From positions 1 through 21,485 of the forward strand of contig JAGAIH010000154.1 of NCBI GenBank assembly GCA_017626655.1: a DNA stretch of 21,485 nucleotides, read 5' to 3'. The position numbers and the translations under genes are program-made. The notes under the pieces are model-generated. The model did not search any database and had not been told where the DNA came from. It saw only the letters and a program-made list of their open reading frames with translations. This document shows, in pieces, positions 1 to 7,859 of the stretch (positions are counted from its first letter, which is position 1; the number at the start of each line of letters is the position of its first letter). Origin of the DNA: Clostridia bacterium. GTDB lineage: Bacteria; Bacillota_A; Clostridia; Oscillospirales; CAG-272.

Positions 1-255
1 CGGAGCCTTCACCGGAGCCTTCGCCCGAGCCTTCGCCCGAACCGCTTCCCGAGCCGCTACCGGAGCCTACACCGGAGCCTTCGCCCGAGCCTTCTCCGGA
101 GCCTTCTCCCGAGCCTTCGCCGGAGCCTTCTCCCGACCCTTCACCCGAGCCTTCTCCGGAGCCTTCTCCGGAGCCTTCTCCGGAGCCTTCTCCCGAACCT
201 TCACCCGAGCCTTCTCCGGAGCCTTCTCCGGAGCCTTCACCCGAGCCTTCACCGG
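1..255 (-). repeat. 12-nt tandem repeat encoding Gly-Glu-Gly-Ser units
   Basis: About twenty 12-base units, with third-position variation (TCC/TCG, GGA/GGC/GGT), encode GEGS on the minus strand and reach the window edge. A few units near 40-70 encode GSGS instead. The synonymous variation shows the repeat is kept at protein level and is not a recent perfect expansion. Confidence 0.9.
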
Positions 256-1186
256 ATTCGGAGCCATCTCCTTCGGGGCCTCCGCTATCGCCTGTCTCCT
301 CGCCTTCGCCGGGGTCCGGATCGCCCGGAGTCGGTGAGCCGGTCTCTCCCGGTTCACCCTCGGTCTCATTACTGCCGGTCTCGTCGGGATCCGTGGGATT
401 ATCGGGATCTCCCGGATCGCCCGTTTCTCCGGGCGGTTGGGTCTCCTGCGGATCGCGGGTTTCAGTCTCATCAGTCGGCGGCACACTTTCCGTGGGTTCC
501 CGATCGGTTTCGGAGGGATCCTTGGAATCCTGCTCGTTCGTCTCAGGCTCTGTGGTCTCCTCCTCGGTGGTCTCCTCCTCGGTAGTCTCCTCCTCGGTGG
601 TCTCCTCCTCGGTAGTCTCCTCCTCGGTGGTCTCTTCCTCGGTGGTCTCCTCCTCGGTAGTCTCCTCCTCGGTGGTCTCTTCCTCGGTGGTCTCCTCCTC
701 GGTGGTCTCCTCCTCGGTGGTCTCCTCCTCGGTGGTCTCCTCCTCGGTGGTCTCCTCGTCGGTGATTTCCTCATCGGTGATCTCCTCGTCGGTGATCTCC
801 TCGTCGGTGATCTCCTCGTCGGTGATCTCCTCGAAATCGGTATCGTCTATGGTTTCTTCGTCCGAACCGAGCTCATCCGTCCAGTCAGGATCAAAGGTCT
901 CGTCTACCGTCTCGTCCTCCAGACTCTCGTCGGGATGGGTTTCCTCATCCTGAACAGGATCGCTCTCCCCCGGTTCGGTCTCCTCATCGGTAGGCTCGAT
1001 CTCCTCCTCGGTGTTCACGGTATCCTCGTTTGTGGTATCCTCGGCGGTCATATTCTCTATGATCCCCGAAACCGCGCTCACGCACAGCCCGGTGACCGAG
1101 CACAGCACCAGTGATCCTACTAAGACCACCAGCCAAAGATATTTCCGAAGAAATACCATCCTTTTTACGTAAGATTCATATAGCAT
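1..1186 (-). CDS. Membrane-anchored acidic low-complexity surface protein (partial, C-terminus outside window)
   Basis: An uninterrupted reading frame runs from ATG at 1186 to the left edge, giving 395 residues with no stop. The start is supported by GAGGGG just upstream; a later in-frame ATG at 1159 has its SD-like bases too close. Residues about 16-41 form one hydrophobic segment preceded by Lys/Arg, which predicts N-inside, C-outside anchoring. The rest is low complexity in blocks: a mixed acidic part, about five EITDE units, about 14 TTEEE units, a Pro/Asp/Thr-rich linker, then GEGS units that continue off the window. No catalytic domain is seen in this part; a folded domain may lie downstream. 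It is the last visible gene of the operon starting at 11460, 105 bp after the MBG-repeat gene. Inference: an extended stalk or spacer on the cell surface. The product name is descriptive only. Confidence 0.8.
   Translation of the reverse strand, partial: MLYESYVKRMVFLRKYLWLVVLVGSLVLCSVTGLCVSAVSGIIENMTAEDTTNEDTVNTEEEIEPTDEETEPGESDPVQDEETHPDESLEDETVDETFDPDWTDELGSDEETIDDTDFEEITDEEITDEEITDEEITDEEITDEETTEEETTEEETTEEETTEEETTEEETTEEETTEEETTEEETTEEETTEEETTEEETTEEETTEEETTEPETNEQDSKDPSETDREPTESVPPTDETETRDPQETQPPGETGDPGDPDNPTDPDETGSNETEGEPGETGSPTPGDPDPGEGEETGDSGGPEGDGSESGEGSGEGSGEGSGEGSGEGSGEGSGEGSGEGSGEGSGEGSGEGSGEGSGEGSGEGSGEGSGVGSGSGSGSGSGEGSGEGSGEGS
551..836 (-). repeat. 15-nt tandem repeats encoding TTEEE (about 14) and EITDE (about 5)
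   Basis: Fifteen-base units lie head to tail, nearly identical in DNA sequence, inside the partial surface-protein gene. The change from TTEEE to EITDE units is abrupt, near position 765. The low synonymous variation suggests recent expansion or homogenisation, unlike the more varied GEGS block of the same gene. Confidence 0.9.
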
Positions 1187-1291
1187 AGGATTCCCCTCGT
1201 TATCGCAATATAAAAGCGTCCTTTTTTCCCAAGATTTTCCGCCTTGTCCGACTTCTCCCGAACAGAGAAGCCTTGGCGTTCTCCGGGGGGA

Positions 1292-2800
1292 TCAGGGCAT
1301 GGTTACGGTCAGCGTACCGTAGTAACAGAGAATCTCGTAGCTTCCCGTTACGTCCACACGCTTTCCGCTGGATTCATCGTATACCGCCACGTACACGATC
1401 TGATTGTCACATTCACCGATTTCGGTCTGCTTTCCGTAGGTGGTGACCTGCATGGTATGACCTTCGCAGACGTTTCCCGCCAGGATCTCCCACTGAGAGG
1501 AAGACAGAGGGGTTCCGTCGTAGCGTTTTGTGGCGTCGGCAGACTTAATGGATATCTTCCGAGGAGTCACGGTCAGGGTTCCCGCTTGATAGGAGAACTC
1601 GTACTGGTTACTCATGTCCTTTCCCTCGGCATCGGTCACATAGGCGCTGACGAAGTTCATGGTCTGGCCCGCCAGAGTCTGGGAGCCTACGCAGTGGTAG
1701 TGGATCTTCTCCCCGTTTGCCACCTTGCCATTGACAAGAGAGCATTCGCTGTTTGTCAAGGGCTTACCGTCAAACACCTTCTCGGCACTTCCCGACGAGA
1801 TGGTCAGGAGACGCTTTTCAACCTTCAGCTTTCCGAAAATGTAGGTGATCTCGTACTGGTCGCTCACATCCACCTTTTTCTGGTCCAGGACGGTAGCCTT
1901 AATGGCATTCTCACATTCTCCGACGTAGAGCTGAGAATGGTAAAACTCCACTTCCAAATAATGTCCGCCGGCCAGCTTACCGCTGGTGATCGTGTACTTT
2001 TCCGCTGTCAGAGGCGTGCCATCATACATCCGGGAGAGGTTTTCGGAGCGGATCGTGATCTTGCGAGGGGTGACCTTCAAAGTCCCCAACCGGAAGGTTA
2101 TGCGGAACTGGTCAGTGACGTCATTCCCGTTTTTGTCCAGTATGTTCAAGTTGACGCCGTTTTCACTTTCGCCGACCGTGATCTGTTTGCCATTCACCTG
2201 GATGTTCATGATGTGTCCGGCGGGTACGGTACCTTCTTCCAGCGTAAAGGTCTCATCGGTCAAGGGGATCCCGTCGTAGACCTTTTCATCCCCGGGTGTA
2301 CTGATGGTCAGACGGCGGGGGTATACACTCAGGGTACCGAAATCGTAGGTGATCTGGAACTGGTCACTCACGTCGTTGCCCTTGGAATCCAGAATGGAGG
2401 CGTGCATGGTGTTCTCAACCTGGCCGACTCGCTCCTGGACATGGTAGAAGCGGGGGGATACGGTATGGCCCTCCGGCAGCTCGCCCTGGGTGATCTCGTA
2501 CTGGGTCCCCTTCAGCGGGTTTCCATCGTAGTACTTGGACTGGGTCCCCGAGGTAATATGCAGGATCACAGGCTCCACCTTCAGAGTCCCGTAGAGGACC
2601 TCAATGGTGTACAGATCCGAAACGTCGTTGTCCTGCTCATCGACGACATGGACGGTGATCTCATTTTGACAGCTTCCCACCATTGTCTGCTCGGAATTGA
2701 AGGAGACCTCCAGCTTGTGCCCCTTGGTCAGCTTTCCGTATTTCAGCTTATACTCCTCTGCCTTCAGAGGGGTGCCGTCGTAAGCCTTTTCCGCGCTGAC
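1292..2800 (-). repeat. Six tandem ~255-bp coding repeats (MBG-like units)
   Basis: Six diverged copies of an ~85-residue unit, recognised by the recurring YDG-x-PL start and GTL-x-V end. The copies differ at most positions, so this is an old duplication and not a recent DNA expansion. Confidence 0.8.
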
Positions 2801-2935
2801 CGTGGAAAGGGTCAGGGGGATCTTGCGAGGGTGGATATGCTCCGCGATGATCATGGTCACAAAGACCAGCAGGATCACGGAAATGGCCACCACAAGCCCG
2901 CCCGCGATATACATGGATGCTTTCTTTTTGTTCAT
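1292..2935 (-). CDS. Membrane-anchored protein with six MBG-like extracellular repeats
   Basis: The 547-residue product starts at ATG 2935, chosen because AAGGAAG lies 4-10 bases upstream; a GTG at 2953 would extend it by six residues but has no SD. MNKKK plus a hydrophobic segment (about residues 8-33) predicts an N-inside signal anchor with everything after it outside. The remainder is six repeats of roughly 85 residues, each opening with a Y/F-DG-x-PL motif, then a GH or GE motif, VG/AG-x-x-x-N, a D-x-x-G-x-D-V/M segment and closing with GTL-x-V. This pattern matches MBG-type Ig-like beta-sandwich repeats common in Bacillota surface proteins (family recognition by motif). No enzyme motif and no LPXTG sorting signal are seen. 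It lies 14 bp after the two-TM AAA gene and is probably co-transcribed. Likely adhesive, structural or ligand-sensing; the ligand is unknown. Confidence 0.85.
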   Translation of the reverse strand: MNKKKASMYIAGGLVVAISVILLVFVTMIIAEHIHPRKIPLTLSTVSAEKAYDGTPLKAEEYKLKYGKLTKGHKLEVSFNSEQTMVGSCQNEITVHVVDEQDNDVSDLYTIEVLYGTLKVEPVILHITSGTQSKYYDGNPLKGTQYEITQGELPEGHTVSPRFYHVQERVGQVENTMHASILDSKGNDVSDQFQITYDFGTLSVYPRRLTISTPGDEKVYDGIPLTDETFTLEEGTVPAGHIMNIQVNGKQITVGESENGVNLNILDKNGNDVTDQFRITFRLGTLKVTPRKITIRSENLSRMYDGTPLTAEKYTITSGKLAGGHYLEVEFYHSQLYVGECENAIKATVLDQKKVDVSDQYEITYIFGKLKVEKRLLTISSGSAEKVFDGKPLTNSECSLVNGKVANGEKIHYHCVGSQTLAGQTMNFVSAYVTDAEGKDMSNQYEFSYQAGTLTVTPRKISIKSADATKRYDGTPLSSSQWEILAGNVCEGHTMQVTTYGKQTEIGECDNQIVYVAVYDESSGKRVDVTGSYEILCYYGTLTVTMP

Positions 2936-2939
2936 AGCT

Positions 2940-2946
2940 CTTCCTT
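2940..2946 (-). promoter_or_regulatory. RBS deciding the start of the MBG-repeat gene
   Basis: AAGGAAG on the minus strand sits four bases before ATG 2935 and lies inside the end of the preceding AAA gene region. It favours ATG 2935 over GTG 2953, which has no SD upstream. Confidence 0.65.
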
Positions 2947-2949
2947 CTC

Positions 2950-4428
2950 TCACACGTTGCGCTGTAGTCTCTTCAGGTACTCACGGCATTGAGTCATGGA
3001 GCCGGGACCGAACAGGTCATCCATAAAGGAGAGCAATCCCTCGGACGCGTTGCGAACGTACACGGGATTCTGGGTCTCCAGCTTACGGAAGATCTTCTTG
3101 GCGATGATATCGTCCAAGGCCTCCTCCTCGCTGCCTCCGCAGGCCATGTACAGAGGAACGTACTGGGTGATCTGCTTCATGATACGGTTACCGAAGGTCA
3201 CGCGGAAATGCTCGACCAGATACGCGTCCAGCTTCCGCAGACGGTCAGCCTGCTCCTCGGAGAGAGCGTATGTCTCCTTGGCGTTGGCGACCAGCTGATT
3301 CCAGTAATCAATAGAGATACGAACAGGCGCCGTAGCCTGGGCGATGAAGGGCTTGGCCTTCTTGTCCAGATTGATGATCATGGCGCGGTCATAGACCTTG
3401 TCCGAAATAGCAAACGTAGAGTCATCGTTGTTCGCGGTACCGATGTACCACATATTGACAGGCAGCTGCAGACGGCCGCCCTTAAAGAGCTTGGGATCCT
3501 GCGCCCAGGTATCCGACACCACCTCCAGCATACGGTCCTTCTTATCGGGCAGCTCCAACAGCGAGAGGAAATCCGCGAAGTAATACTCCACGCGGGCGAT
3601 ATTCATCTCGTCGAGGATGGTCACGTACAGGTTACGGCTGTAGTTGGCCTCGTACAGGGTGCAGAGAAGGGGCATTTCGTTGAAGCGCTCGGTGAACTCG
3701 TTGAAATAGCCGATCATATCCGAGCGTTCCTTCCACATGGGCTGGATGGGGATGACGTTGGACTTGTTCATGACGAAATCCCCGAACACGGTTGCCAGGG
3801 AGGTCTTACCCGTACCCGACATACCCTGCATGATGATGATGGGAGAAACGCCCAGAGAGGCCACGAAGCGGCGGATATCGTCAATATCGTAGTACAGACG
3901 TCGTTCGTGGGCCGCGAAGGCGCGGAAGCGGTTGCAGAACTCCTCCAGAGAAATGCGCTCGTTATAGGCTACGTTGGGCTGTGATGCCATTTCCCGATCC
4001 AGCGCGGATAGAGTGCTGAACCGCACCGCGTTCTTTTTCGCCTCGGGAGACAGCTTTTTCTTTTTCTTGCCGTCCTTCTCCTCGGGCTCCTCCTTTTTCT
4101 CCTCCTCGGCCTTGCGGATGCCCTCGACCTCAATGGTCTCGTCGGGTTCGCCGTCCTTCCTTCTGCGGGGGATCAGAGAAAAGCCCAGCCACAGGACCAC
4201 GCAGGGGAGGGCGCAGCCCATCAGGAGGAGTACCATAACCGACTCGGATCGGACACGGGGATTCTCGAAATAGGTATCCACCGAATCGGCGGGTTTCAAG
4301 GGAGATATGACGTCCAGAAGAGTCAGAACCGTCAGAACACCCACGGCCATGATCAGCAGTGCCGTCAGGATCACGATCACCGTAAAGCCTTTTTTACTCT
4401 TCTTCTTTTGTTCGTTACGGGTACTCAC
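2950..4428 (-). CDS. Two-TM membrane-tethered McrB-like AAA+ ATPase
   Basis: The 492-residue product starts at GTG 4428, supported by AAAGGAGAG at 4436-4444; a nearby ATG is out of frame. Two hydrophobic segments (about 14-38 and 63-86) with Lys/Arg on both flanks predict a hairpin with both ends in the cytoplasm. A charged Glu/Lys linker (about 90-130) follows, then an AAA domain: Walker A GMSGTGKT at 202-209, Walker B LDEMN at 272-276, sensor-1 region GTANNDDS at 330-337 and a likely arginine finger at R348 (VYDRA). The DEMN-x-ARVEYYFADFLS style is typical of the McrB/dynein-related AAA_5 group. The GTPase signature of classical McrB (MNTADR) is not present, so ATP is the more likely nucleotide (inference). 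It sits 46 bp after the DUF2357-like gene and overlaps the MBG gene's alternative start. It could be a remodelling motor; restriction is possible but no nuclease is visible. Confidence 0.88.
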   Translation of the reverse strand: MSTRNEQKKKSKKGFTVIVILTALLIMAVGVLTVLTLLDVISPLKPADSVDTYFENPRVRSESVMVLLLMGCALPCVVLWLGFSLIPRRRKDGEPDETIEVEGIRKAEEEKKEEPEEKDGKKKKKLSPEAKKNAVRFSTLSALDREMASQPNVAYNERISLEEFCNRFRAFAAHERRLYYDIDDIRRFVASLGVSPIIIMQGMSGTGKTSLATVFGDFVMNKSNVIPIQPMWKERSDMIGYFNEFTERFNEMPLLCTLYEANYSRNLYVTILDEMNIARVEYYFADFLSLLELPDKKDRMLEVVSDTWAQDPKLFKGGRLQLPVNMWYIGTANNDDSTFAISDKVYDRAMIINLDKKAKPFIAQATAPVRISIDYWNQLVANAKETYALSEEQADRLRKLDAYLVEHFRVTFGNRIMKQITQYVPLYMACGGSEEEALDDIIAKKIFRKLETQNPVYVRNASEGLLSFMDDLFGPGSMTQCREYLKRLQRNV

Positions 4429-4435
4429 GGTTCAT

Positions 4436-4444
4436 CTCTCCTTT
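4436..4444 (-). promoter_or_regulatory. RBS supporting a GTG start
   Basis: AAAGGAGAG lies seven bases before GTG 4428. No in-frame ATG is near, so this site decides the start of the two-TM AAA gene. Confidence 0.65.
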
Positions 4445-4474
4445 CCGCGTAAGCCGCTGTTTTGGTGCCCATCC

Positions 4475-6268
4475 TCAGGATTCGGACGGTGTATCGTCGG
4501 TCTTATCATGATTGTCAGTCGTTTGAGGGGATGCCGGGATATCCTCCTCTGCCTTTCTGATCTTTTTGGTCCACAGGTATTTCTTGCGGATGTTTTTCTT
4601 GGCCTTCTTCCATTCCTCATCGAAGAACTCCATGAAGTAGCTGAGCTCGGTTTCCAGCTCCTGGATGCCCTCGGGGCTGGAGTAATCCTCCTGAAGAGGC
4701 ATACGTCCCGTCTGACGGCGGAGACCGTTGTAGCGCATCTTCATGGAGAAGTACATCTTTTTGTATTCGCTTTCGGGACGATCCTCTTCCTCGTCAAGGT
4801 TGATGCTCAGCATATCGTCCTCCTCCTTGGACTCGGTTTCATCCGATTCCTCGGGGGGCAGGATCATACCCGCGATCCGTTCCTCGTAGGTCTCAACCGC
4901 GTTGGCGTACTCCTCGGTCAGATTCTCGAGCTTCTCGCGGAGTCCCGACAGCTCAGCGTTAAGGCCGGACAGAGCATTCTCGTAGCTCTCCTTTGCCTCG
5001 TCGCGCTGGCGCTCGGTCTCTGCCAGCTGATTCCGGACGTCATCCAGGATGCCTTGTAGAGTCTGTAGCTGCAGAAGGGACGCGCTATGCTCCTCCCGCA
5101 GGGCGGCGTGTTGGGTCTCCAGCTCCTCGTGGAGGATACGGAGCTTCTTCAACTCTCTGCGGTCCTCCTCCAGCTCATCGTTGCGCTTTTCCAGAAGGAG
5201 CATATACTCCTCGGGATCCTCGCCCGATTCGCGGATGCGCTCGCGCAGAGCGCGGATCTCGGCATACCGAGCCTCCTGCTCCGCCTCGCGCCGTCTTGCC
5301 TGCTCCGCCTCATACTCGGCCTCCAGCTGCTCCTTCAGCTCGCCGCCATATTCATAGGTCAGGTACGAGCAGAGCAGAGCCAGCTCGGCGAACTCATCTC
5401 CCGCGTCGTCGGGGAGAGGGGACACCGTATTGCAGAGCTTCTTCAACTCATAGCCCTTGCCCGTATAGGCGGTCAGGTAGTCGAACAGATCCATGGACGC
5501 CTTGAAATGGATGTCCATGCGGAGCATATTGGTACGGGTAATGGGGGGCTTCAGCATAGGTGCCTTGGAGACCTCCTGCATGAGGGGGGTATTCAGCAGG
5601 ATGGCGATCATATGCAGAATGCTGTTCATCCGCCCCAAAAGATCCCGAATCTCCCGATTGTACGCCGTATCCTCCGCGTTATGGGAGGTCTCGGCCAGGT
5701 GAACCGAGAAGACCAAATGCCGATGTCGGAAATGGACGTCCTTGCTCATGGAGAACTCCGACTCGTAGGTGTTCCACAGCGCCTCAATGGCCTCGTATCG
5801 GATGGACACGAAGTTCTTGACGTAGTGCAGGAGCATATACAGGAAGCGGTTCTCGTAGATGGCGTAGTTGCTGAGGTTTTCAACCACGTACAGCTTGTCG
5901 GGGATAAGGCGGTCGCCCTCCTCGGGAACGTGAGTGATCAGATTGCTGTGCTTGGCCAGATGCTCCACCGACGCGCGGGAGACGTGCTTGGCCTTCTCGA
6001 TCGGTACGGTATTTCCCTCCTGGCGGATAAACTGGCGATCCTCCAGCACGGCGGCCTCCAGAGAGGCGAGAGCGCCCTCGATCCGCTCGATCCAATCGGT
6101 TTCGATGGTGCATTCGTACCGCACAGTCTCCAGCCGCTCCTTCTGCTGGTTATTCTTATGGAGCGAGGCGCGGTGCTTGCGGCTGGTCTCATGGGGAAGA
6201 GTTTCCCGCCGCAGCTCCTTAAACGCCCGATGGTAAACGTCCAGCTGTCGCTGTTCCTTGTAAGCCAT
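4475..6268 (-). CDS. DUF2357-like protein with long coiled coil, no nuclease domain
   Basis: This 597-residue soluble protein starts at ATG 6268, with GGAGGT seven bases upstream. Residues about 75-155 carry the signature of DUF2357, the domain found with McrB-like AAA proteins: VPIEKAKHVSRASVEHLAKH at 88-107, then a GDRLIPDKL segment and IYENRFLYMLL at 137-147. A further family-like stretch, PPITRTNMLR, is at 241-250. Residues about 310-466 are Glu/Arg-rich heptad-like coiled coil, and the tail is acidic then basic. In many relatives DUF2357 is followed by a PD-(D/E)XK (DUF524/McrC-like) nuclease; no such D...ExK pattern is seen here. It lies between two paralogous AAA genes (14 and 46 bp spacers), so it is probably their cytoplasmic partner or adaptor. 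Family match is by eye and not database-confirmed. Confidence 0.8.
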   Translation of the reverse strand: MAYKEQRQLDVYHRAFKELRRETLPHETSRKHRASLHKNNQQKERLETVRYECTIETDWIERIEGALASLEAAVLEDRQFIRQEGNTVPIEKAKHVSRASVEHLAKHSNLITHVPEEGDRLIPDKLYVVENLSNYAIYENRFLYMLLHYVKNFVSIRYEAIEALWNTYESEFSMSKDVHFRHRHLVFSVHLAETSHNAEDTAYNREIRDLLGRMNSILHMIAILLNTPLMQEVSKAPMLKPPITRTNMLRMDIHFKASMDLFDYLTAYTGKGYELKKLCNTVSPLPDDAGDEFAELALLCSYLTYEYGGELKEQLEAEYEAEQARRREAEQEARYAEIRALRERIRESGEDPEEYMLLLEKRNDELEEDRRELKKLRILHEELETQHAALREEHSASLLQLQTLQGILDDVRNQLAETERQRDEAKESYENALSGLNAELSGLREKLENLTEEYANAVETYEERIAGMILPPEESDETESKEEDDMLSINLDEEEDRPESEYKKMYFSMKMRYNGLRRQTGRMPLQEDYSSPEGIQELETELSYFMEFFDEEWKKAKKNIRKKYLWTKKIRKAEEDIPASPQTTDNHDKTDDTPSES

Positions 6269-6282
6269 TCCGTCTACCTCCG

Positions 6283-7824
6283 TCAGGCGTTGTTACGAAG
6301 CCGCTTCAGATAATCCTTGCACATGGGCATATGATCCTCGCCGAACAGCTCATCCAGACAGCTGACCAAGCCGTCGGCGGCATTACGGATGTACACGGGG
6401 TTCTGGGACTCCAGCTTACGCAGGATCTTCTTGGAAAAAATATCGTCCAGCGCGTCCAGCTCGTTTCCGCCGCAGGCAATGTAGATGGGCACGTATTGCT
6501 TGATCTGCTTCATGATACGGTTACCGAAGGTCACGTGGAAATGCTCGACCATGTACTCGTCCAGCAGCTGTAGCTTTCTCTGGCAGCGTCTGGTCAGGGA
6601 ATACTCCCCCATAGCCGACTTGAAGAGCTTCTGCAAATGGTCGCAGGACAGGGCCACGCTCTGGGTCGGAGGAGCGACGAAGGGCTCGGCCTTCTTATCC
6701 AGATTCATGATCATGGCGCGGTCGTACACCTTATCCGAGATGGCGAAGGTGGAGTCGTCGTTGTTCGCGGTACCGATGTACCACATATTGTCGGGCAGGG
6801 TCAGCTTGCCCTTATTCAGCAGCTTGGGATCATTCTCCCACGTATCCGACACGACCTCCAGACGGCGGTCCTTCTTATCGGGAAGCTCCAGCAGAGAAAG
6901 GAAATCCGCGAAGTAGTACTCCACGCGGGCGATGTTCATCTCGTCCAGAACCGTCACGTAGATCCCCCGATTGTAGTTGGCCTCGTAGAGGTTCTTCAAA
7001 AGGGTCATTTCGTTGAAGCGCTCGGTGAACTCGTTGAAGTAGCCGATCATATCCGAGCGCTCCTTCCACATGGGCTGGATGGGAATGATGGTGGAATCGT
7101 GCTCCACGAAGTGACCGAAGGCCGACGCCAGCGAGGTCTTACCCGTACCCGACATACCCTGCATGATGATGATGGGAGAGACGCCCAAAGACGCTATGAA
7201 GCGGCGGATATCGTCGATGCTGTAGTACAGGCGAAGCTGGTAGGCGGCGTAATTGCGGAAGCGGGTGCAAAGCTCCTCCAGACCGATATAGTCGTTAAAG
7301 GAAGGGGTATGGTAGTCGGCCATGCGGCGGTCGATGCGGGTCAGCTCCTCGAAGCGGGGGGTGTCGCCAGTACGGTCACCCTCGGGGATGGTATCCTCCC
7401 CTGCCTCGGCAACAGAAGCTCCCTCAGCGGTCGGAGCATTCTGCTCCTCGGGCAGAACCTCGGACTCCTCCGCGTAGCCCCTCTTTCTTCTCCGCTTTTC
7501 TTCCTTGCGGGCTTCCTTGGCGGCTTTTTTCGCCGCCTTCTTTTCGGCCTTTTCCCGCTTTTTTCTCTGGCGCTTGGTTTCAGTCTTGGGCGGCTGGTCC
7601 TCCTCGGCCTCTACGCCCGCGCCGACCACCGACACCACACGGGGGGACGAGTGGGCCGACACCAACACGCAGACGGTGAGAAACAGCACGGATACGAGAA
7701 GGACGATGACGTAGACCGCCAGAGCCGTCTTAGTCGATAGGGTACTCCAGAGGTCCGTCAGATCTATATCGTTCAGTATGTCCTGAAGAAAGTCCATATA
7801 AAAATTCAGTCTGTCTGTCAACAT
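6283..7824 (-). CDS. Single-TM membrane-tethered McrB-like AAA+ ATPase
   Basis: The 513-residue product starts at ATG 7824, with AAGGA upstream. One hydrophobic segment (about 33-57) is preceded by acidic residues and followed by a very basic Lys/Arg/Ala stretch (about 83-116), predicting N-outside, C-inside. After a variable linker comes an AAA domain: Walker A GMSGTGKT at 223-230, Walker B LDEMN at 293-297, sensor-1 region GTANNDDS and VYDRA with R369. Over about 200 aligned residues it differs from the 2950-4428 product at roughly 35 positions counted by eye, so the two are recent paralogues with different membrane modules. They may form a mixed ring. The next gene, the DUF2357-like protein, starts 14 bp downstream, consistent with translation from one mRNA. 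Substrate unknown. Confidence 0.88.
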   Translation of the reverse strand: MLTDRLNFYMDFLQDILNDIDLTDLWSTLSTKTALAVYVIVLLVSVLFLTVCVLVSAHSSPRVVSVVGAGVEAEEDQPPKTETKRQRKKREKAEKKAAKKAAKEARKEEKRRRKRGYAEESEVLPEEQNAPTAEGASVAEAGEDTIPEGDRTGDTPRFEELTRIDRRMADYHTPSFNDYIGLEELCTRFRNYAAYQLRLYYSIDDIRRFIASLGVSPIIIMQGMSGTGKTSLASAFGHFVEHDSTIIPIQPMWKERSDMIGYFNEFTERFNEMTLLKNLYEANYNRGIYVTVLDEMNIARVEYYFADFLSLLELPDKKDRRLEVVSDTWENDPKLLNKGKLTLPDNMWYIGTANNDDSTFAISDKVYDRAMIMNLDKKAEPFVAPPTQSVALSCDHLQKLFKSAMGEYSLTRRCQRKLQLLDEYMVEHFHVTFGNRIMKQIKQYVPIYIACGGNELDALDDIFSKKILRKLESQNPVYIRNAADGLVSCLDELFGEDHMPMCKDYLKRLRNNA

Positions 7825-7859
7825 AATTCTCTTTCCTTATCTCCTGATCTTCGCGGCGG

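Noticed and set aside
551..836. CRISPR-like regular repeats
   Set aside because: Units are 15 bases head to tail with no spacers and are in phase with a coding frame.
67..1114. Long open frames on both strands through the repeat region (Arg/Pro-rich, Ser/Val-rich and Leu/Gly-rich translations)
   Set aside because: They are shadow frames of the GEGS and TTEEE coding repeats. The minus frame from 1186 has an anchor segment, an RBS and no stop, and explains the region.
1187..1291. Terminator between the MBG-repeat gene and the acidic protein
   Set aside because: A six-bp stem (CTTCTC/GAGAAG) is present but no T-run follows it, so read-through and a continuous operon are more likely.
2936..2953. 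GTG start at 2953 for the MBG-repeat protein, overlapping the AAA stop
   Set aside because: No SD precedes it, while ATG 2935 has AAGGAAG at good spacing.
4475..7824. Classical McrBC restriction system
   Set aside because: No McrC or PD-(D/E)XK nuclease motif and no McrB GTPase signature were found in the window. It remains possible only if a nuclease lies beyond the left edge.
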